A program made the translations under genes and the position numbers. 64,000 nucleotides of DNA, from NCBI RefSeq assembly GCF_000006565.2, contig NC_031478.1, positions 417,874 to 481,873 of the forward strand, read 5' to 3'. Source of the stretch: Toxoplasma gondii ME49 (Eukaryota > Apicomplexa > Conoidasida > Eucoccidiorida > Sarcocystidae). The notes beneath the pieces were generated by a model that was not told where the DNA came from, ran no database searches, and saw nothing but the letters and a program-made list of their open reading frames with translations. Positions 36,601-49,000 of this stretch are shown one piece after another; within the stretch, counting starts at the first letter, position 1; every line of letters starts with the position of its first letter.

Positions 36601-38033
36601 AACACCAAGCAGATGAACGAAATAACGTTGAACACCCTGTACAGGAGGGAGCATGACAAGCCTCATGCGGAGATCGCAGAACGAGAGAAAACGATGTCTG
36701 TCTCTCGAAAGAAGGTGGCGACTAGGGCGGGCAGTTAGTGAGGCGATATGATCTACACGTGGAAATAGGAGAGAGTTAGGAGGGTCCCTCTCCTGTGCTT
36801 TCTGGTTGACGAACGCAGGACAGACAGAGCTTCATGTGCCACGACTGCGCTGGACAGTTGCATGTTGTTTTTGCGTTAACATCTGTTGGCTGAGACAGTG
36901 GAGACTTCCACACTGGATGTTTGATTCGTTTGATACAATCTGGGGACGTCGGCCTGTTCTCTCGTTGGAAGTCGGACCTGATGAATTTCTCTTTGACGCA
37001 CACAGAGTCGACAACACTGTGACCCTCCGGGGATCGGCTCCGCACCGCGAGTGAATGCCTAGGACGGACAGGTGTATGTTGTGCTGTTGAGCCGAACTCT
37101 GGGGTCTCCAGTGAACTGTTTTGGTGTGTTGTCTGCATGCAATGCATGCGTCGATGTACACGTCCTTTCTCGTTTGTAGAACTGTTCGACCTCTATTCAC
37201 TGAAGCTTTTTTCTACTTAAAGGATCTGTTCGTCCATAGGTGTTACCTTGCTGCTTCATATGATTGTCACTGTCGTAGAAACAACGATCCAAGGCGCTCC
37301 TGACTCCTGCCAAGAATGCCCCGGTCATTCCTGTCATTCTACGCACCGACGTCGTCGGCACCTTCGATGTTCTCCTCGATGAAATGGAAAAACTGCAGGT
37401 GAGCGATCTCAGCATATATATATAGATATATATATACATTCCTGTGTAGGGTATTGTTAGAACAGTCTGTTAAGCAATCTGTCGCATGCTTATCTGCGTA
37501 CGTCATATATATGTATATATATATATGTATTATAACTGTTTGTTTGGATGCGGATATCATTGCGTTCTCGATCTACGTACGGTATTCGACTATGTACGTA
37601 AACGTGCTAGATAGAGGGGGTTCCTGTAACCTCAGCTTCTTGGCGTTTCCGCTGTTTTCTGTGTCTTTCGTCGTTTCTGTGTCTGCATGTTCCTGCCCTT
37701 GTGTCTTCCGTTTTCTCTGTGCATTTCCAGGCAGAGTTTGGCATGCGAATCCCCGTCGTCCACGGGGGCATTGGCCCTGTGGTGCCTCGCGACGTAGTGC
37801 ATGCAGAGGTGGAGAAGACGTATGGCTACTGTCCGATCTACGCTTTCAAAGTTCCTGTGTTGCCAGATGCAATTAAGCATGCGCTCGTCACATCGATTGT
37901 CATCAAGCGGTTCGACGTCTTCACAGATCTCCTCGCTGATTTGCGGGAACGCTGTGTCAACACGCAGAAGCTGATTGACCACAACATCTACGTCCGAAGT
38001 CTCAAAACAGAGCCCACGAAGTCTGGTCTGTAG
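30967..38033 (+). CDS. Translation initiation factor IF-2, organellar type, apparently lacking the C2 domain (7 exons)
   Basis: Predicted exons are 30967-31602, 31938-32960, 33392-33629, 34143-35401, 36310-36507, 37279-37398 and 37731-38033, about 1258 residues. The start and the first donor are uncertain; an alternative donor GTAAGT at 31549 breaks the phase. The GTPase core is clear: G1 GHINHGKTT (~344), switch I EAGGITQNLSA, G3 IDTPGHATF (~418), G4 VINKVD (~471), G5 TSALYGYGVE. The domain II barrel follows (GVVLEVGKSSDRGVL, SYFVAGSAYGRIRS) and then domain III (VIPVILRTDVVGTFDVL, VVHGGIGPV, IKRFDVFTDLLADL). Poly-Ser before G1, a Ser-rich insert between switch I and G3, and a long acidic/Arg insert in the domain II exon expand it. 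IF-2 places initiator tRNA on bacterial-type ribosomes, so apicoplast or mitochondrion is expected. The frame stops right after domain III. Confidence 0.88.
32160..32285. repeat. Poly-Ser coding repeat in IF-2
   Basis: TCTTCTTCTGTCTCG-type units encode a run of SSSSV/SSSSA repeats between the N-terminal region and the GTPase domain. Confidence 0.85.
33651..33764. repeat. AT-rich microsatellite block in IF-2 intron
   Basis: Three (TA)n runs in the intron between 33629 and 34143. Confidence 0.88.
36127..36164. repeat. (TA)n/(TATG)n microsatellite in IF-2 intron
   Basis: An AT run followed by TATATG units in the intron between 35401 and 36310. Similar short runs occur near 37411-37440 and 37505-37530 in the last intron. 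Confidence 0.85.
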
Positions 38034-41029
38034 CCAGTAAGATAGAAGCCTGAAGGGGAAGAGGCGCACGGGAACCACGGACCGGGAAGGTTTTCGAGGC
38101 TGTCGGTTCCTCGACGACTTCTCACTGCCCAGAAACGGCGTTCACGATGCAGAGACAGACTTGGACCGAGAAGAACCGGGTGCGGAAAGACGAGAAATCC
38201 GTCAGCAAGGAAGGTGTGACAGTCGCGAGGGATGCGTGTGGGAGCAGGAAAGGTTGACGGCTCGTACCCTGCAGTCGAGGCACCGAAAGAACAGACAGAA
38301 GAGAAACCGTGACGAAGACAACCCGAGGAGAAAGAGGTCCAGGACGGAAGGCGCGCCTTGAGTGAAAAACAGCTTCTCCTTTGGAGATTCTGGAGGGATG
38401 TTGTATGCATATTAGATGGTAGAGGATAGGATAAGAAGTGCTCGTCAAGTTCATGGTTGTTTTCTCTGTTTTGTCAAAACGCGTTGGCGTTGTCACTGGG
38501 GGTGCCTTTCGCGCTCCGAACGAGGACGCGTTCGCCATTTGCCTCTTGATAGGTCCGATGCGGTGGCGTCGGCCTCCTTCTGAGCCTCTAACTCTCAAAA
38601 AGAATAGTAAAATGCAGACTCTCGACATTCCATCAAAAATGTTCTGCTGCTCGCTTCGAAAGGGAGAACTTTGGGGCAGCAATTGGGTCGTGGAGAAATA
38701 GCAGCCACGCAGACGCAGGCTCGGTGTCGAGTTGTGACGAAACCGGAACGAAGTTCAACGACGTGTGCGTGGGAAGAACTTGAGGCGAAGAAACAGGTGC
38801 AGAGCTGAACGCCCTAGACGCGTCTACTGTTTTGATCGATTCTCGTTTGCCACCAACTTGTGAGTAACCATATTGTCTGCTCTGATCTGTCCCACACACT
38901 CAAGAGGAGCCTGCCTTCGACTCAGGCTCTTTGTTCTATTTTAGATATACGCATGCCCCCGCTTGTCTCTTAGTCGCCGACACAGTGTCTGCAAGACCTA
39001 ACGAGCGCATGTCGGCGCCACACGTTTCTAGAGGTTGCGAAGAGACAACTAACGGCTGCACAAAGCGAGAGATCACTCTTTTCGTGACTCACGCATCGAG
39101 CGCTGTGGTCTACCGAACTCACATGTTCACGACTGTCGCCGTCAATTCGCAGAAATGTCTCTGGCATCCAGACTGCCAAGCCGGCTGATATGGAGGTGTC
39201 TCTAGTCACTCAAATGTGCTAATCCTTCCGACGTGCTACTTTGGTCAGGAAGTCGACGGTCAGAGGAGTGGTACGTACTATGAAGCCAGGAGCGATGGTC
39301 TGGAGAGAGCCACGACTGGGCGTTAAACGCTTCCACTCAGAATGCACGTGCAGATCGGAGTGAAATCGAAAAGACATAAGCCAGGCAGCAGTGTCGTGGA
39401 TCGAACAAAATTTAATACGTGATCCCGCTTACGGACATCGAAAAAGCGTTCACTGATTTTAGTTATGGAACGCGCGTACTCTTCATTCTCAGAACAAGGA
39501 AATGCATGCTCTCAGTGACTATTATTCCCTCTACGATGGTACGGATCATACTAACAACCGAGTGGTAGCTGTCTCTCGTTTGCGGCTTTTGCTTTGTTGG
39601 GAGTATGACACCCATACAACACAATACCGGTCGAGTGGCTCGTCGATGCGAGTGACAAATGGTCGTTCCTTGTCACAGCGGCGATAAATCTGTGTCCCTG
39701 CTTTACATCTCTGAAGATAGCTGTTAAATCGGAATAGGCGGACGACTTCGTGGTACCAGTGTGAAAGGTTTCCAAAGCGAACTCTCACGCCTGGTCTTGC
39801 AGGCCTTTATTAAAAAGCGGGGAAATTCGTCCTGTCGCGGCAGAGCTCCCAAAAAGAATAGAGAGCCTCCGGCATGTTACAGTCCGTTCTGTTTTTCGAG
39901 TCGTTGTTTCTCAGCCGCCTTCCACTGCTACAGGCTGGCCGACGCTAGTAGCGTTGGCCTGGGGGTCCGCGCCACACCCCTTGCGGGATGGATGCTCTGG
40001 GGACCCAAAAAGATGGAGAAAGTGTAGAACAGGAGAGAAATCAACCTCTTCTCGGCGAACAGCTACAGTTCCGTGTGTTAACACTGCTTTCTTTCCGTAT
40101 CACTGTTTGAAGCTTGTTTCGGCCCGCGTTCGTCACCGTCGTGCCGCGTTGTTCTAGGCGCGACAGCCTCAAAGGTCGTCAACGCGATTCGGCGAAAAAG
40201 GTTGTGTATAGTGGTTTCCTTACGTTGCACGCACTCGAGTTTTTTGTCAGTTGGGTTCTGCGCCCAAAAATAGCCACATATTTGCCTGAGAATGTTTGTG
40301 GAACATCAGGACACCGTGCGCGGTACACCGGAACATGTCTGTGTTCTGACGTCACTCTCGACTTAAAAGGTAATGGATTAGCCCTACTGAGCAGCAATAG
40401 GGTTTTCGCCACGTTTTGGGTTTACAGAGATTCTGATTTCTATTTTGGTCACGAATAACTCAGACTCCCAGTTTCTTTCAAGGCTTTTCTTCTTTGTGTA
40501 AACACAGGTCGAGAGGTACGAAGGGCAGACATCCTGTTTATCGCCTTCTCGTTCCGAACTTGGGTCGAGGGAAGAAGCCTCTGGTCAACGCTGGAAAACA
40601 GTTTGTGACTCCAGCGCTACGGTGTGTTTCCCGTGGTCTCATCTGTTGCCGTGGCAAACGGATCCCAACTTTTTTGTCACGCTTAGCCCGTCTTTTGCGA
40701 GTACGGGCAAACGCCCGTTGTTTTCATGTTAACTCTTCCTCTACAAGGTGTGTCAGTCTCGTGCTTTTATTCGTTCTCTCATACACAGACGCTCCCGCTG
40801 AATCTACATGTTTGCCTCCTCTTTCTCTCGATAGCAGCAGGGACCTGGGCACATGAAGGTCGCGAAGAGTCATTGTGTTGAGTGCAGAAAACGTTCACGG
40901 GACAGAAACGTTCACGATCTAGCAGACACAAGGTAGTGTCGGTGGTGCGCCGCTTACTTCGACTTTCCACATATATGATTCAACTGCCCGTCACCGTCGC
41001 CTTTCAGGCATTTTGCCCCCACTGACATA
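38034..41029. other. Intergenic region between IF-2 and the acidic surface protein
   Basis: No frame longer than about 120 codons with domain character. I looked specifically for an exon encoding the missing IF-2 C2 barrel on the plus strand and saw none. The right end should carry the promoter of the gene starting at 41030. Confidence 0.5.
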
Positions 41030-44000
41030 ATGCTTTCTCTGCTGCTGAAAGCCCCCAGAACAGGGTCTGGCTGGGGGCATCTTTTATATCAGAGATCCCA
41101 CGATGCACTTTCGCGGCCTTTGCGTTCCACATTGTGTGTTTTTCTGCTCGGATTGTTGGTCTGGAGTGTCGTAGTGAGTTCTAGTTCTTCTGATGCTGTA
41201 TCGATCTCCGACCCGACGCCTTATACAGCCGAAGAGCCGAACACGCCACCTCACACAGCCCAGAATATTGGAGATTCACAGGAAAGCGACCCAGAATCAC
41301 CTGGAAAACCAGGGGACAGGGACAGCGGAGTTACGCCGGGCACTGCACAATCAGCTGAAGCGATGCCTAGATCTGACGGAACAGCCAAACACACATCTGA
41401 GAATGTTCCTGATGATGACGATGAAGAGGCAGGCGAGCCGGCAAAGAGACGCGACCTTGATCCGGGGACCGAAATGTCAGCGCGTGAAACGCCCTCCACG
41501 AGCTCGGTTTTCTCTTCGGCAAACACGCAGGCGGACACCCAATCCCGAGAAGAAGCAATGCAAGGAGAGACATCACACCATGATGTAATGTCCTCGGATC
41601 GTTTTAGCGAAGCCAACGGAACAAATGATACACACCAAGCACATGAAAATCATACAGAGCTTGCCACCGAGGCGGAGAGGACGCAAACAATCCCTCAATC
41701 TTCTCTTTCGCAGACACCTGTGTCCGCGGGGATGCCAACAGAACACGACCGAACCGAAGTAGAGGAGAAACACGAGAGTAAAACTCCTCTGTCAGAGGCG
41801 CTGCCCGAACCTCTGGATGCACTAGGCTCTCATTTGTCCGCAGGTAACAATACCAACATGATGACGCGCCTTCAAAGCGAAGGAACTCCAGATAGTCTCC
41901 CGATCGCATCCTCTCTCGAAACACCTGCCTACCCTGGCACTTCGATCGATGGTGATGCCTCACAGAAATCATCAGAGATGTCGATCACCCATCAGTCTGA
42001 CATGTCTGATTCCCCCGAGATCAAAGTTGAGACGGGCAGTGCTGCTGCTGCCGAGCAAACCCCAGGAACGATTACTCGTTACGGGAGTATAGATGCAGTG
42101 ACAGGGAGTGAAGAAGGACTCTCTGCCGGTGAATCAGAGGCGGCGGAGACAGACTCCTTACCTGGAAGCTTGCCAGAGCCTGAAACCACACACGCTGCTC
42201 ACACTACGGTGCCGGTGGTAGCTGATGCGTCTGCGTCTGCCGCAGACAACGAGGGAGGAGACGATGCACGAGATCATCAGGACCGTGTGTTTTCGGCTCA
42301 ACAGGTCCGCAACTCTACAGAGCCGGCGATGGAGACAATCGTCATCCCGGAACAAGAGGCTTTCGTTTCACCACCCCCGAACAGAGGGACTTCCACCGAA
42401 GTAAAGAACGCCGGCACTGAACAGCAGGCTGGCGACGACAGGCAGCATGCGCAAGCAGATCCTGATGCCGCCCCCCGGATCCCTGGCTCTGACCACGTAA
42501 GGTTGGAAATGGACGCTAAGGGAAACGATGGGCAACATGGTGACAAGGTGACGGCAGGAGAGGAAGCGCTGGCATCTGAAGACGAAACGGGCACGATGAC
42601 ACCGTCTCAGCCACATCAATCAGTCTCTGGCCAAGATGCGGGAAAAGACACGGAGGAAAACGAAACCTCGGCGTCGCCAGCGCATGTGGCTGTGGAGGTT
42701 GGAAGCGCGGAAGGAAGTGAAAATCCGCTCTTCGCGACAGAGCACGACCACCTTCAGCATCCCGCACCAGAAGAGAAGTCAGCCACGGAGAAGCCGACGT
42801 TAAGCCCGGCAAATAGTACAGACATTCAGGAGCAAAACGAGGAGTCGAAAACAGATGCAACGGAACAAGTGTACGCACACAGCTCGATGCAAGTGCAACC
42901 TGAGACGGAGGGAGTACGGCCTTTCTCTCCCTCCACTGCACCTCAACGTGCCGCCGAAGATCCAGAACGCTCAGACGGTCCGTTGTTTGGCGTACACGAA
43001 ACTGAGACGGACGCACATTCACACCATGAGTCTACGACAGCTGCAGACTCACCACTTTCGGGTCCCCTAACGGATTTGTTTGTTCCGACGGAAAACTCGG
43101 AGACCGAAGAGCACGAGCACCCAGAGGAGCATATCGGGTACACCGGAACAGCGGGCGTAGACGAAGCAGAGAAAGCGGAGCCAAGTTTCCATCACGGGGT
43201 GGACGTTGTGTCAGACGACCATTTGCCGTCGTGGGTCGAGGGTGACGAGGAAACGCACCGTTTCAACCCGGACGACGAGTACTCGAGTGGGTACGGCGTT
43301 GGCGAGTACGAGCAGGACGAAGACACGTTCTTCTCGTTCCGTCCTGCACACGAGCAGTTTGATTTGCCGCAGTCTGGAGACGACAGCTCCTTCGTTGAAA
43401 CTCACGAATACGACGGACGATTCCAGGAGATGCCGATCGCATCTCGGCACCGAGCGAGCGAGGCGTCGCCGCCGCTCCAGACCCCCCGTCCTGCATCGTT
43501 CAGTTTCTTCGGCCGTGTCAGTCCGTCTTCGCAGACGAAGAAAAACGAGGTAATGCCCTCTTACTACGACAGTCACCAGTCCCACGAAAAGGCATTTGAA
43601 ACTGCGCACAAACCGTCGCCGATCATCAATGCGTACCGCAGGTTCGGGGGCCGCCACGTCGACGAAATGAACGCACCCGGCGAGGCCGTCGCTGACGAAG
43701 AAGACACCGTGTTGGTCGGTCTCCAGTCTTCACAGCGACACGAGCAAGAGAAAACGCAAGTCGAAGACGACAATCAGCGAGAAAATTCCGAGGTTTCATC
43801 CCCTCGGCGACGGGCAGAGCCAGAGGAGCACGAACATGAAGAGGCGGCAGGGTCCGGTGACCACCCTGAACAGTCTCAGCAGGAGCCTGGGTCCCCCTCG
43901 CCTTCCTTGAAGGATGCTACTACCCATGCTGTCACACCTTCCAGTCCTTCCAGCTCCCCGACTTTCACCGAAGATGTGGCTTCTGACAGAGGTGAGTCCT

Positions 44001-46017
44001 TGTCTCCCGATGCAGGGGCAAACAACGTGGAGGCACCAGCCTCCGCGGATTCATTGTCACAAGAGAAAACACAGGAGGCAGAAGAGGATGGAGACCATCC
44101 GTCTGCAGCTGGACAGCAAGTTGCTCCGACTCCCTCTGCAGCTGGACAGCAAGTTGCTCCGACTCCGTCTGCCGCCGACTCTTCTGCAGCCAACGAAGCA
44201 ATCAACGGCGGATCCGTCTCCGATCCGCGTGAGGGGAGGTGTTCTCGGGAGGAACTCGAAGCGCTTACCGAGTATTTTTCTGGGCAGTCAGACACCTGCA
44301 GTGCGTATCGGTGCATTGAGGTGGAAGGTATGGAGTTCCACGAGCGACTTAAGGAGCACTACGGCTCCGTGTACGATGAAGCGCAACTCGAGGAACTGGC
44401 GGGGCTCTTTGCAGCTTGCTACTGCCGATGTCCGATGATGAAATGTGAAGTCGACTACGTCATGGAGAGAGGCTCAGATGCATGCAAAGAAGCCACAGTC
44501 GAATACTGCGAACAATCCAACGAAAAATTTGTCGACCGGTGCACCTCTGCCGCCGAGCAGTTGCCCCTCGTTTACGACCTCAGCGCTGACACTGGTGGCT
44601 TCAAGCTCCCCTGCAGAGTCTGCAGGTAGGAACGTGTTGGAGAGGAAGTGGCCGGGAGAAACATGCTCCTTTTCACTAAAACGCTCGCCTCCGCACCGTT
44701 CAGCAGTTACAAACACAATAACATATATAAGTGTCTTGTTTCCTCGTCGTCAAAGGCGATGCCGTTCACACGGTGCGCATCGTTGTCCATTTGCTTATCG
44801 CGAGGATTTCTTGGTGCTGAGAATTCGAAGTGAACAAGAAGCATTACCAACAAAAACGGAAAGGAAGCGCCGGTAGAAACAGGGAAAAGGGTGCTCTGAG
44901 CAGCCCCACATGAAGCGCTTCACGATGAAACACCTTCAGTTTTAGGCCACTCCTGTATGCTGAGTTGGAAGTAGACCTTTCTTTCCTGAGCAGTTCCTTC
45001 AGAAAGGAGAGGCATCACATCTCCTTCTCACCAACGCTGTTTCTCCTTCGTGTCTCCCCGTTGTGATTTTTCTGTCGTTCTGTGTCATACTTGTTCCAGC
45101 TGTTGCCACGACGCTCCGTTACTCTTTGTCTGCGCACTCCCTCCTTTTCCCTTTTGCCACATTTCTGACTGTCTTTTACTCCCCTCCCACCTTTTCCCCA
45201 ATCACATGCCGTGTGTTCTTCTATCGTTCTCTGCAGGCGTGAGGATCTTGACCAGCCAGGAGTTTCTACGGGGTCTGTCCATCATTCTGTGTCGTCAGCC
45301 CCTTCTGACGTGCGTCCGTCCACTTCGTCAGAAAATACCCTTCCCCCCAGTGGAGGTTCTGTGGACCTGGATCGGCGCCACGGCCGGGCACCGTCGCCAA
45401 CGTACGGCCGCGAGACCGGCAATGAAACTGGAATTTCTAGCGGCGCCTCTGCTGGGCAGCCTTCCACGCATCCTACCGGGTCAGGGAATCCGTCTGAGGC
45501 AGACGAAAGTGGGCGAAATGATGAGCACGAAGAACACGAGGCGGGTTCGAATGGGACCGGCTGGGGTAGACCGTTTTCGCCAGACACCCCAACGTCTCAG
45601 TCTGAGAGTTCCCGTCCACCGAGTTTCAGCAGAGAAGAGGACAAGGAAGCTGGCTACCCAGGGGGTTCGTCGCAAGTCTCAACGATGCCATCGTCCCAAG
45701 GAGGCGCGGAAGGCGCGTCTGAAGATTTGTCTCCTCTCTTAGGTGGAGAAACCGCTGCCGGAGCCACCATGCACGGACCGGGCGAAGTTCTCTCGCCTTC
45801 TGAGTCTAGCCAGGCTTCTGAGTCGACTGCTGTGACCACAGTGCGTCCAACAACGACGGGAAGTGTTTCTGCAACTGGCAGCGCGCATGCGGAAGGAGAG
45901 GCTGGAGGTGAAGCGGTGGAGGCGCTGAACGAGGCTGGGGCGGATGCCATGGCCGCTAGCATTCTGCTGGCATTGGGAGGCAGCCTATTGGGGATACTGG
46001 TCACCCGGGTGGCGTGA
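41030..46017 (+). CDS. Large acidic secretory/surface protein with 12-cysteine module and hydrophobic C-terminus (2 exons)
   Basis: Exon 1 (41030-44625) ends at TGCAG|GTAGGA in phase 2. Exon 2 (45237-46017) starts after CTCTGCAG and restores the frame: 1458 residues. A hydrophobic stretch at ~34-52 (LCVFLLGLLVWSVVVSS) after a basic leader fits a recessed signal peptide or signal anchor. Residues ~55-1065 are highly acidic, rich in Glu/Asp/Thr/Ser/Pro and likely disordered. A compact module (~1071-1198) holds 12 cysteines, including CYCRC and CRVC, and would form disulfides only in a secretory compartment. The rest is Ser/Gly/Pro-rich and ends in a hydrophobic segment (AASILLALGGSLLGILV) with almost nothing after it, as in GPI-anchor signals; a plain membrane anchor is the alternative. 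No SAG1-related (SRS) or other known fold was recognised. A surface, microneme or dense-granule location is inference. Confidence 0.8.
44102..44167. repeat. 33-bp tandem duplication in the acidic protein
   Basis: Two adjacent 33-bp copies, differing at the last position, encode repeated SAAGQQVAPTP units just before the cysteine module. Confidence 0.92.
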
Positions 46018-49000
46018 CAGAGGTGACGCCATGTCGGAAATAGGGAGCAGCACGCGATGGGATAAAGAAACGAAAAAAGAAAGGATGGAAGTAGCTCGAA
46101 ATTCGGGAACGAGGAAGTGTACACCAGCTCTCAGTCTACTCTTGCACACTTACCCGAATTCTTGATCCTTGCCTTCCACGAAAGCGAGAACTTGCATCAC
46201 GCCTGCTAGGAGGAAAAAAACCTGTAGATACAATGTAAAGCGTGTTACATACAGAGGGTTAGCCAACCTCTGCGGTGTACGAGAAAGCTCTCAAAGAGCG
46301 TCGCACTCACTCAAAGTCCTCATGTTTTTGAGAGAATGCCAGTGGAACGCACCGGATCAAAAAAGGCAAACATCCACCACCAGACTTCGATAAAGTTATT
46401 CGTAGGTTTTCGCGGAAGAAATATATGGCGAAAAGCAGGAGAACTGGCTCCTAAAAGAACAGTTGTTACGCGTTGTGAAGATCTGCGATCATCGCCTCTT
46501 CAGCCTCTCTGCTCCGTCAGTGCTCTGTCAGTATCGGCAAGCTTCTGCAACGTAGGTTTGCTACCTGTCTTTTGGAGGGAAACAGAAACAAACGATTGTT
46601 CCGAAGAACCTGGGGACACAACGTGAAGACACGCCCCTCAAAAGTTATATTTCAGGTCGAAGACGCACAACAGGGATTTCCATTTCTTGCGTCCGTCACC
46701 AGAGGAACTCTCGTCGTGCCATTGGTATTTCTTGGTTCTACTCCATCGGTGTGCTTCCCAGCATTTCCAGTTCCAAATGTGTGCTTCTACACTATCCTGT
46801 CCATGTGCATACACTATCTGCAATGCAACATTGTTTCTATCTTCCCCTCGAAGTGCCGCGACGAAATCATAAAGAGGTCGCATTCTTCTTCTATGCACAT
46901 TGTGTGGGGTCCACACCACTTTTCACTCGTGCAGCAGATCAGCAGCTGTCTTTTTAGCTCAAAAAGTGCAAATGCTCAACTGAAAGAAATGCTTCCTTTC
47001 GCCTCTGAGAGACAATTCCTTGCTTGTACTCGAATGGGCGTGAAACGCCGTTCAGTCTACCGGGGTAGGGGCTAACAAGGTTCGCTCCCCTGCACCCCAC
47101 GAGACAGGGACGCTGCAGCACTTGCTGCAGGCACCTGCTCGCAAGAACATGAAACATGAGGCAGTGCGAACTGCGGCAAGGCTGTGTGGAAAGTGTACAC
47201 TTTCGCTCAGTGTCGCTCCTCAACAGCTTTTCACAGGGCACAGCTTGTCAGGTTAAGCAGTGGTTCCCTTCGAACATGTCTTCGTTTCCAAACTGTTAGG
47301 AGTCAATTCCAGCTCCTCTGATCTCATATACGAGAGTTCCCTAGGTAATTCGCTGAACCCACGCGCACTCTCTCCAACGTACAACCTTCCTTCTTCTAAA
47401 ACACAGAAGCCTTTTCACCCGCAAACCTATGATGCACGACAGCAGTCCCGAGTATGTACGAAAGGCGTCTACATGCCCAGCCCAAGAACGGCGTCGGGTG
47501 AGCAGACAGCCGTGGTACTACTTACCAGAAAGAATTCTTCCTCCAAACCAGCCTGACCACTGACAACTATATTGGTTTAAGAAACTGGCCGTTTGGGAAG
47601 CTCGAAATGAGACGCGAGAAGACGGCACGGGAGTCCCCGTTTAACAATGGGGGAGACGCCTGTACAGCTGCGCAGCGCTTTCATCTGTGATTCGGAATGT
47701 GCTCGACGACAAACTTCACTGAATGCCTTTCCCTCTTCGGCGCAATAATTGCCTGGGTCCTGCCCAGCTGCAGGTAAGGCTCTGAAACCTATGTGACAAA
47801 CGCAGTGCCGCCAGTGGCTAGTCACGAATGCCACAAGACGGGGCGCGTCTCACCATTGCCACCCTTTGAGCGTCGCGTCTCTCTGCGGCCTCAACGTCCT
47901 TCTGTCGCGGTTTTGTTAAGGAAGCTAGTAGGCATGTACAGTGTTGGTGGATGCTAGAACCGGCCGTCCGGACAAGAGCGCCTCAATACTACAGTTTTCT
48001 TCTAGAGCTTTGCTCCATCCAGCAGCTTTGCCAGACTTGACTAGAGCGAGCATCACTTTCTACATTCGAATGGTTATTTCGTGCTCCTCCCCTATCTGCC
48101 AGAAAAATACGTGGAACGTCTCCTGTGATTTGAACCTTTCGCGTCTCCCCCTAGAACCGTCTCCTGGAGAGACACCCGCTCTGTTTTGCCTCGTATCTCT
48201 AACTGCTGTGACGCATCCAGTTCCTTTTTAGAGTGGCACTCGCGTCGCGGAGAATTCCGTCAGACCTGTGTTTTCCTGCTGCCCACTTTCTGCGTGTCTC
48301 CGGATGGTACTGCGGGCGATGCAGCTTGTTGGCGCGTGTTAGCCGGTCTGTCTTCGCTCTTGCGGGGATAGCCGCGTGTGTGGTGCTGCCCTAGAGAAGT
48401 TTAGATTTTTTAGAAGCGTTCTTTGCGGGCGAGACAAACTTTCCAGTTGCCTGTTTGCTACTCTGTCGTACACGAATGCACCGGCCTCGTAGCTGTGTGG
48501 CTGTGCCGAGGAGACACAGCCGCGGCGATAGCCAGACAGCCAGTGGACGCGAGTTGGACTCTGGACTTCCTTCGGGTTCCTGCAGAGGAATCTCTTGCGT
48601 TTTATCCCGGCGCGCTACAGAGCTGGCGAGCGGGAGGACGCTGGCAAAGACCGGTGCGCGTGACTCAGAAGACGCCGGTCTCCGTTGAAGTGTTTCTCTC
48701 CCCTCGAAGAACTATCTTTCTCTTCGAGGAGACATCTGCGTCTCAAGCTGTGGGCTGTTTCTAGAGTTCTTGGTCACGCGTTGGAGGTTTTTCGGCGTTT
48801 TTTGAGCCAGAGACACAAAAATCTTCTCGGCTGGCGACGAGACCGAGGTTCATCGCTACATACCCCGTCTTCCCCGGCAACACGTTTCCTGTTGGGCGCC
48901 GCGTCTCAGTTTGTGGTGCGCGCCACCGGTGTGATTTCTGTGTACGGCACAGGGACGTGGGTTCGGCGCGTCTTGGTCTCTCTGCCCTTGCGAGAGTCTG

